64,000 bases of DNA from UBA2421 sp002343075 (GTDB lineage Bacteria > Planctomycetota > Phycisphaerae > Tepidisphaerales > Tepidisphaeraceae). The notes under the pieces are model-generated. The model had not been told where the DNA came from. It did not search any database and worked only from the letters and a program-made list of their open reading frames with translations. The position numbers and the translations under genes were made by a program. Position 1 is the first letter of the stretch, and each line of letters opens with the position of its first letter. Location: NCBI GenBank assembly GCA_937982565.1, contig CALJLN010000011.1, positions 28,452 through 92,451 on the forward strand. Reading direction: 5' to 3'. Positions 59,799 through 64,000 of the stretch are shown here, one piece after another.

Positions 59799-60917
59799 AT
59801 GAAATTCCTCTCACTTTCTGAGCTATCCGCCACGCTGGAAAAAATCGCCCCGCTTCGCTTTGCGGAGGATTGGGACAACGTTGGCCTGCTTGTTGGCGAC
59901 CCATCGCAGCGCGTACACCGCGCCATGTTGACAATCGATTACACGCAGGCGGTGGCAGAGGAGGCTCGATCGCAGCAGTGCGACATGATCATTGCCTATC
60001 ATCCGCCGCTGTTTAATGCGGTGAAGCGCGTGACGGCATCGGGCGGGACGGGGCTGATCCACGACGCCATCCGCCGGGGCGTGGCGATTTACTCACCGCA
60101 TACCGCGCTGGATGTTGCCGAGGGAGGAACCAATGACGTGCTCGCCGACGGAATTGCGCTGGCGAATCGCCGGCCGTTGAAGTTGCGCGCATCGACGGCT
60201 GCGCATCACAAGCTCGCGGTGTTTGTCCCGCGAGAGAATGTAGAACAAGTTGCCGCGGCCATCTTTGCCGCGGGCGCGGGGGCAATTTCGGGGAGCAACT
60301 ATTCACAATGCAGCTTCCGCTCTGAAGGAACAGGGACCTTTTTCGGTGGCGAGGGCGCAACCCCGGCGGTCGGCGCAAAGGGGCAACTCGAACGCGTCGC
60401 CGAGACCCGGCTGGAGACCGTCGTCCCCATCAGCCGCACCGCCGAGGTGGTAGCGGCGATGCGGGCGGCGCATCCTTATGAAGAAGTGGCCTACGACTTG
60501 ACCCTGCTCGCCGGCGACCCGACGTCAGTCGGCATTGGGCGGGTGGGAACCATCCCGGGCGATGCCACCGCCGACATGCTGGTGAACATGCTGAAGCGCG
60601 CCACGGGTATCGATCATGTTCTGGCTGCGGGCGATGTGACACGGCTGGTCAAACGCGCCGCCGTCTGTGCCGGTGCGTGCGGCGGCGACTTACTTTCCGA
60701 AGCCATTGCGCAGGGAGTTGATCTCTATGTCACCGGAGAAATGCGGCATCACGACGCCCTGCGGGCGGTGCAGAACAATGTTACTGTGATTTGCACGCTG
60801 CACAGCAACAGCGAACGGGCGGCGCTGGTGAGCCTGGCGGCGCGGATCAATGCGGCCCATCCGGAATTTCCGGTGGTGTCGAGTCGGCAGGATCGTGATC
60901 CGTTTTCGGTTCGGTAA
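59799..60917 (+). CDS. Nif3-like dinuclear metal protein
   Basis: 372 residues. APLRFAEDWDNVGLLVGDP is the family start, IIAYHPPLFNAVKRVT and YSPHTALDVAEGGTND hold metal ligands, and VTGEMRHHDALRAVQNN and LHSNSERAAL are near the end. The insert of about 110 residues in the middle is the usual PII-like domain of longer members. These hexameric proteins bind two metals; their function is unclear, with a GTP cyclohydrolase-like role proposed for some. The last 71 bases overlap the CHAD gene tail. Confidence 0.9.
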   Translation: MKFLSLSELSATLEKIAPLRFAEDWDNVGLLVGDPSQRVHRAMLTIDYTQAVAEEARSQQCDMIIAYHPPLFNAVKRVTASGGTGLIHDAIRRGVAIYSPHTALDVAEGGTNDVLADGIALANRRPLKLRASTAAHHKLAVFVPRENVEQVAAAIFAAGAGAISGSNYSQCSFRSEGTGTFFGGEGATPAVGAKGQLERVAETRLETVVPISRTAEVVAAMRAAHPYEEVAYDLTLLAGDPTSVGIGRVGTIPGDATADMLVNMLKRATGIDHVLAAGDVTRLVKRAAVCAGACGGDLLSEAIAQGVDLYVTGEMRHHDALRAVQNNVTVICTLHSNSERAALVSLAARINAAHPEFPVVSSRQDRDPFSVR

Positions 60918-61821
60918 CCGGTTCGACCGGCTGTGAGAGCGGAAACGCCGCGCGAATCGATTCGGCCAACCCTTCGCCGTGCTCGCTCCAGAGCCGGTTA
61001 AACTTCTCCAGTTGTCCTTCGGCGAAGGTGAGAGCCGCATTTGCAAGCGCAAGCACGCTCCGCTGCAGCTTAATGTCGTGATGGGCAACCATGCGTTCGG
61101 CCGAAAGCAGCAGCGACTGCTCCGCCAGCACAACAAAGTCATGCCAGGTTCCCAGCGCGTCCTGCAGTTTCTTGAACGACTTCAGCAACGACTCTTCCAG
61201 CGCATGACCATGCGCCGCAGCGAGTTCGAGAGTGTATCGCAGCGATTTCCCGGCGATGCGCACCTGATGCGGGTCCACACCCGGCTGCGCCTCAGCCAGC
61301 TCTCGTGCTCGGGCGGCAAACGCGTCAATCTGATCGTGCAGGCTCTCTGACAACAGCGGATCAATTGAAGCGGCATGATCGATGATCTGCGCGCGGATTT
61401 TGTACCAAGGCCCGAGCTTCAGCGGTAACCGGGCGACCGCCTTGTCTTTTGAGGCCGTTTGCAGCAAATCGGTCCGGGTGGGCGCGAGCGCATCGAGCAT
61501 CCACGCGGCAGCGGCGGTGGAATCGGCATCGGAGAAATCGGTGAGGAGTGCCGTGAGCACATCCAAATCGCGAATCGGCCCGAGCCTGCGCCGCACCTTC
61601 CGCTGCAGATGGTTAAACCGATCGCGCGCCCCGCTCTTGAGCAGCGGTCGAAGCAGGTCGCTTGCTGCACGCAACCGCCGCGTGGTCACGCGCGCCTGAT
61701 GCACAGACTCGACCGCACCGGTATCCAGCACTCCCGCGGCATGCATGCGCAGCTGATCGACCAAGCCATCGAGGTATTGCACCACCGGCGGGACCGCGAC
61801 CGGCTCTGATTGCATCGTCAT
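60847..61821 (-). CDS. CHAD domain protein
   Basis: 324 residues from the ATG at 61821. VESVHQARVTTRRLRAASDLL, KVRRRLGPIRDLDVLTALL and PHQVRIAGKSLRYTLELAAAHG supply the conserved histidines and positive helices of CHAD, which bind inorganic polyphosphate. No CYTH phosphatase domain is attached. It is cytoplasmic. Its end overlaps the Nif3-like gene by 71 bases, tail to tail. Confidence 0.88.
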   Translation of the reverse strand: MTMQSEPVAVPPVVQYLDGLVDQLRMHAAGVLDTGAVESVHQARVTTRRLRAASDLLRPLLKSGARDRFNHLQRKVRRRLGPIRDLDVLTALLTDFSDADSTAAAAWMLDALAPTRTDLLQTASKDKAVARLPLKLGPWYKIRAQIIDHAASIDPLLSESLHDQIDAFAARARELAEAQPGVDPHQVRIAGKSLRYTLELAAAHGHALEESLLKSFKKLQDALGTWHDFVVLAEQSLLLSAERMVAHHDIKLQRSVLALANAALTFAEGQLEKFNRLWSEHGEGLAESIRAAFPLSQPVEPVTEPKTDHDPADSTPPEIPDGPH

Positions 61822-61894
61822 GGCGAGGATTCTATCCGAAGGAGCACAAAACCCGCGCCCATAGGGTTCGTTTTCGACGGCTTCCCGCACTACA

Positions 61895-63271
61895 ATGCTC
61901 GGTCGGAGGAAAGAAAGCGGCTTGCCGGAACCAACACGTACCAAACTTTCTGTTAAGCAAGAGCGCGCCGTGCTGGTGGGCGTCATGCTGCCAACCTCCA
62001 CCGCCGACCCGCGCGACCCGCTTGGCGAGCTAGCGAGCCTTGCCAAGACCGCTGGCGCGAAAGTGGTGGCCACGCTCACGCAGAAGCGCCGGAAGGTGGA
62101 TGCGGGCACTTACGTCGGCAGTGGAAAGGCGAAAGAGATTGCCGAACTGGCCCGAAACAACGCCGCCGACGTCGTGATCTTCGACAACGACCTCACGCCC
62201 GGACAAATCGGCGGTTTGGAAGAGATCATTAACGAAGATGTCAAGGACCCCGAGCGAGACGCGCTGAAAGTGCTCGACCGCAGCGAGCTGATTCTCGATA
62301 TCTTCGCCACGCGTGCCCAGACCTATGAGGCCAAGCTACAGGTTGAGCTGGCCCAGTTGCAATATACCTATCCTCGTCTGGCGAGGATGTGGAGCCACCT
62401 CGAACGCCTCCGCGGCGGGGCAGGCTCGGCGGCGGCGGGGATTGGAACGCGCGGCCCTGGCGAAACCCAACTCGAGACCGACCGCCGGCTGGTTCGAAAG
62501 CGTGTCGGCGATCTTCAAGACGAAATCGAACTCGTGCAGGCCCGCAAGACGCGCCTGGTCGCGGAGCGGAACCGCAGGCATTTCACCGTTTGCGTCGTCG
62601 GCTATACCAACGCCGGGAAAAGCACGCTTTTCAACACGCTCACCGGCGCCGGAACCTACGCCGACGACAAGCTCTTTGCCACACTGGACACCAAGACCCG
62701 TGCCTGGAAGCTGGAGCGAGGAACCGAAGTCATGCTCAGCGATACGGTCGGCTTTGTGCGCGATCTGCCACATCATCTGGTCGCATCATTTAAGGCGACG
62801 CTTGAAGAGGCGATCCACGCCGACCTGCTGCTGCATGTGCTCGACGTCGGCCACCCACACGCGCGGCAGCAGTTTGACAGCGTACATCGTGTTTTAAGCG
62901 AGGTTGGGGTGAAAGATCGCGAAGAGATCCTACTTCTCAATAAAACCGACACAGCCGAAGGCCGGGAGGCGCTGTCCGAGTGGCGCACGCTTCACACTGA
63001 TTCGATCCCCATTTCCGCGCGTTCGGGACAAGGGCTGGAGAAGCTGAATGAGCGCGTGTATCAATTTGTGAAGGGGCACCAGGTCGATGCGACGCTTGAA
63101 GTCGATGTCACCAACGGCCGGCTGATCAGCTTCATTGAATCGAACATGCGCGTCCACGAACGCACGTTTCTCAATGGCACTGCAAGGTTCGATGTAACAG
63201 TCGGCCGACAATCGCTCGAAGACCTGAAACGCAATGATGGAATCACCATCGTGCGCGGCAAAGGCAAGTAA
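61895..63271 (+). CDS. hflX: GTPase HflX
   Basis: 458 residues. DAGTYVGSGKAKEIAELA and VVIFDNDLTPGQIGGLEE form the HflX N-terminal domain, and GGIGTRGPGETQLETDRR-like AAAGIGTRGPGETQLETD follows. The G domain has GYTNAGKSTLFN (G1), LSDTVGFVRDLP (G3) and LLNKTD (G4). HflX splits ribosome subunits under stress. It is head to head with the CHAD gene. Confidence 0.95.
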   Translation: MLGRRKESGLPEPTRTKLSVKQERAVLVGVMLPTSTADPRDPLGELASLAKTAGAKVVATLTQKRRKVDAGTYVGSGKAKEIAELARNNAADVVIFDNDLTPGQIGGLEEIINEDVKDPERDALKVLDRSELILDIFATRAQTYEAKLQVELAQLQYTYPRLARMWSHLERLRGGAGSAAAGIGTRGPGETQLETDRRLVRKRVGDLQDEIELVQARKTRLVAERNRRHFTVCVVGYTNAGKSTLFNTLTGAGTYADDKLFATLDTKTRAWKLERGTEVMLSDTVGFVRDLPHHLVASFKATLEEAIHADLLLHVLDVGHPHARQQFDSVHRVLSEVGVKDREEILLLNKTDTAEGREALSEWRTLHTDSIPISARSGQGLEKLNERVYQFVKGHQVDATLEVDVTNGRLISFIESNMRVHERTFLNGTARFDVTVGRQSLEDLKRNDGITIVRGKGK

Positions 63272-63285
63272 CTGCACCAGCCAAC

Positions 63286-63328
63286 CACGCCGCGCTGTGA
63301 GCGCAGCGAACACGCGGGTCAGGGTGTC
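63286..63328 (+). repeat. REP-like palindrome 1
   Basis: A GC-rich unit with the core GCGCTGTGAGCGC that folds back on itself, reading CACGCCGCGCTGTGAGCGC at its start. The same unit occurs inverted on the far side of the transposase gene. Confidence 0.7.
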
Positions 63329-63355
63329 GTCACGAACAAGCGGGTTAGGGATTGA

Positions 63356-63883
63356 CTATGTATACCGTTCCCCATCCCGGTAGTTCCAAGTCCATGCCGG
63401 ATGCTGTTTGAACACGACGTAGTTGATTGAGTTTGCCAAATGCTCCTTATCACGAACGACACGAAACGAACCGCCCTGTGCCCAGAGTTTACCTCGTATG
63501 CAGTCCTTCACCGCGTCAGTCGCCGCGCGCTTGCAGAACCCAATCTCTGAACGACATAGCGCGAGATCGCTGGGCAATTCGATGACGAGGTGCACATGGA
63601 CAGGCCCGACTGCAATCGCCAGGATTGAACGGTCAAGATCCTTCGCCTTCTGCCGAAGCGCTAACCCTATTCGAGACCAGCTATCTCGCTCGAAGACCAC
63701 CTTCTCGCCGGCGCGCGCTGTGTACCATGCGTGCAAGCCAGCATGCTGCCCCGCTGGCGGGGGATTGTGATAGTCGCCGGAACTATGAATGCGGTGATGA
63801 CGATCTCGAAAGCCGCGCGGATCGCCGTGTAGCCAGCTATTGCGCGTGTTGAGTACGACATGTCTCCAGAACAGGTAAGACAT
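63356..63883 (-). CDS. REP-associated tyrosine transposase (RAYT, Y1 family)
   Basis: 175 residues from the ATG at 63883. SYLFWRHVVLNTRNSWLHGDPRGFRDRHHRIHSSGDYHNPPPAGQHAG is split in the usual N-terminal part. AVGPVHVHLVIELPSDLA has the HxH metal pair of HUH enzymes. The region after it (CKRAATDAVK) and KEHLANSINYVVFKQHP near the end are typical for RAYTs. The expected catalytic tyrosine is probably the one in INYVV. Flanking palindromes are its likely substrate. Domesticated rather than freely mobile is likely. Confidence 0.75.
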   Translation of the reverse strand: MSYLFWRHVVLNTRNSWLHGDPRGFRDRHHRIHSSGDYHNPPPAGQHAGLHAWYTARAGEKVVFERDSWSRIGLALRQKAKDLDRSILAIAVGPVHVHLVIELPSDLALCRSEIGFCKRAATDAVKDCIRGKLWAQGGSFRVVRDKEHLANSINYVVFKQHPAWTWNYRDGERYT

Positions 63884-63920
63884 GAGATTGCCATGAGTGA
63901 AGCTGCGCACCTTTACCCTT

Positions 63921-63957
63921 GACACCCGCGTGTTCGCTGCGCTCACAGCGCGGCGTG
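63921..63957 (-). repeat. REP-like palindrome 2
   Basis: The inverted copy of palindrome 1, differing by a six-base gap near its end (GACACCCGCG versus the GGGTCAGGGTGTC end of copy 1). Confidence 0.7.
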
Positions 63958-63979
63958 AATTGGACAAACATCTCGTCAT

Positions 63980-64000
63980 CACGCCGCGCTGTGAGCGCAG
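63980..64000 (+). repeat. REP-like palindrome 3 (cut by window edge)
   Basis: The first 21 bases of the same unit in the direction of copy 1. With copy 2 it forms a head-to-head pair separated by 22 bases, as in BIME arrays. Confidence 0.6.

Overview
The window reads as a chromosomal segment of a Planctomycetota bacterium, most likely class Phycisphaerae. This is inferred from gene content: two surface proteins with an N-terminal LEARQLLS / LDVRRLMSA motif, a PEP-CTERM protein, a prepilin-like protein with the H-X9-DG signature, a TIGR03790-type protein, an MJ0042-like zinc ribbon, HEAT-repeat and SPFH proteins, and catabolic genes typical of soil or sediment planctomycetes (sulfatase, GH43, GH57, GH76). 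GC content is high. I found no rRNA or tRNA gene. No single marker settles the genus.

Layout. 1-2.8 kb: sugar catabolism (end of an arabinose-isomerase-type gene, GH43, sulfatase). 2.8-6.5 kb: an accessory island with decayed IS5 and IS21 transposases, an orphan Rhs tip carrying an M91-like metallopeptidase toxin, a lipoprotein that may be its immunity partner, and a tiny second Rhs scrap. 6.5-11 kb: a MaoC hydratase divergent from an oxidoreductase / amidohydrolase / CoA-transferase / AraC cluster. 11-17.7 kb: HDOD-GGDEF regulator, envelope proteins, a TIGR03790 protein and an AsmA-like protein. 17.7-21.3 kb: the circularly permuted ATP-grasp / alpha-E / transglutaminase trio. 21.4-24.7 kb: an SPFH + Arc-like pair with a candidate operator, a transglutaminase lipoprotein, a VOC protein, an aspartyl protease and an RHH protein. 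24.7-27.5 kb: polA.

27.6-28.6 kb is the most unusual stretch. Two small genes on the minus strand each end with a TAA inside the edge of an imperfect palindrome with GTTAT/ATAAC ends and, in the best case, extrahelical bases. This is the architecture of integron attC sites and gene cassettes, with no integrase in view (a CALIN-like array). A third, weaker site and a separate long hairpin follow.

29.5-42.5 kb: DMT transporter, coiled-coil membrane protein, HEAT operon, aminotransferase, SPOR/TPR lipoprotein, acyl-CoA ligase, GH57, and a free-standing topoisomerase VI subunit A homologue, which is rare in bacteria. 42.5-43.7 kb: a toxin-antitoxin pair bracketed by a 136-bp direct repeat copied from the end of a DUF2203 gene. 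44-54.7 kb: PEP-CTERM protein, prepilin operon, type I glutamine synthetase (glnA), two paralogous SdrD-like proteins sharing an uncharacterised C-terminal domain, and a prohibitin-like protein. 55-64 kb: type III glutamine synthetase, GH76 lipoprotein, pabB-like gene, Nif3-like protein, CHAD protein, hflX, and a REP-associated transposase flanked by its REP-like palindromes.

Limits: all calls rest on reading the sequence and translated frames. No similarity search or structure prediction was run.
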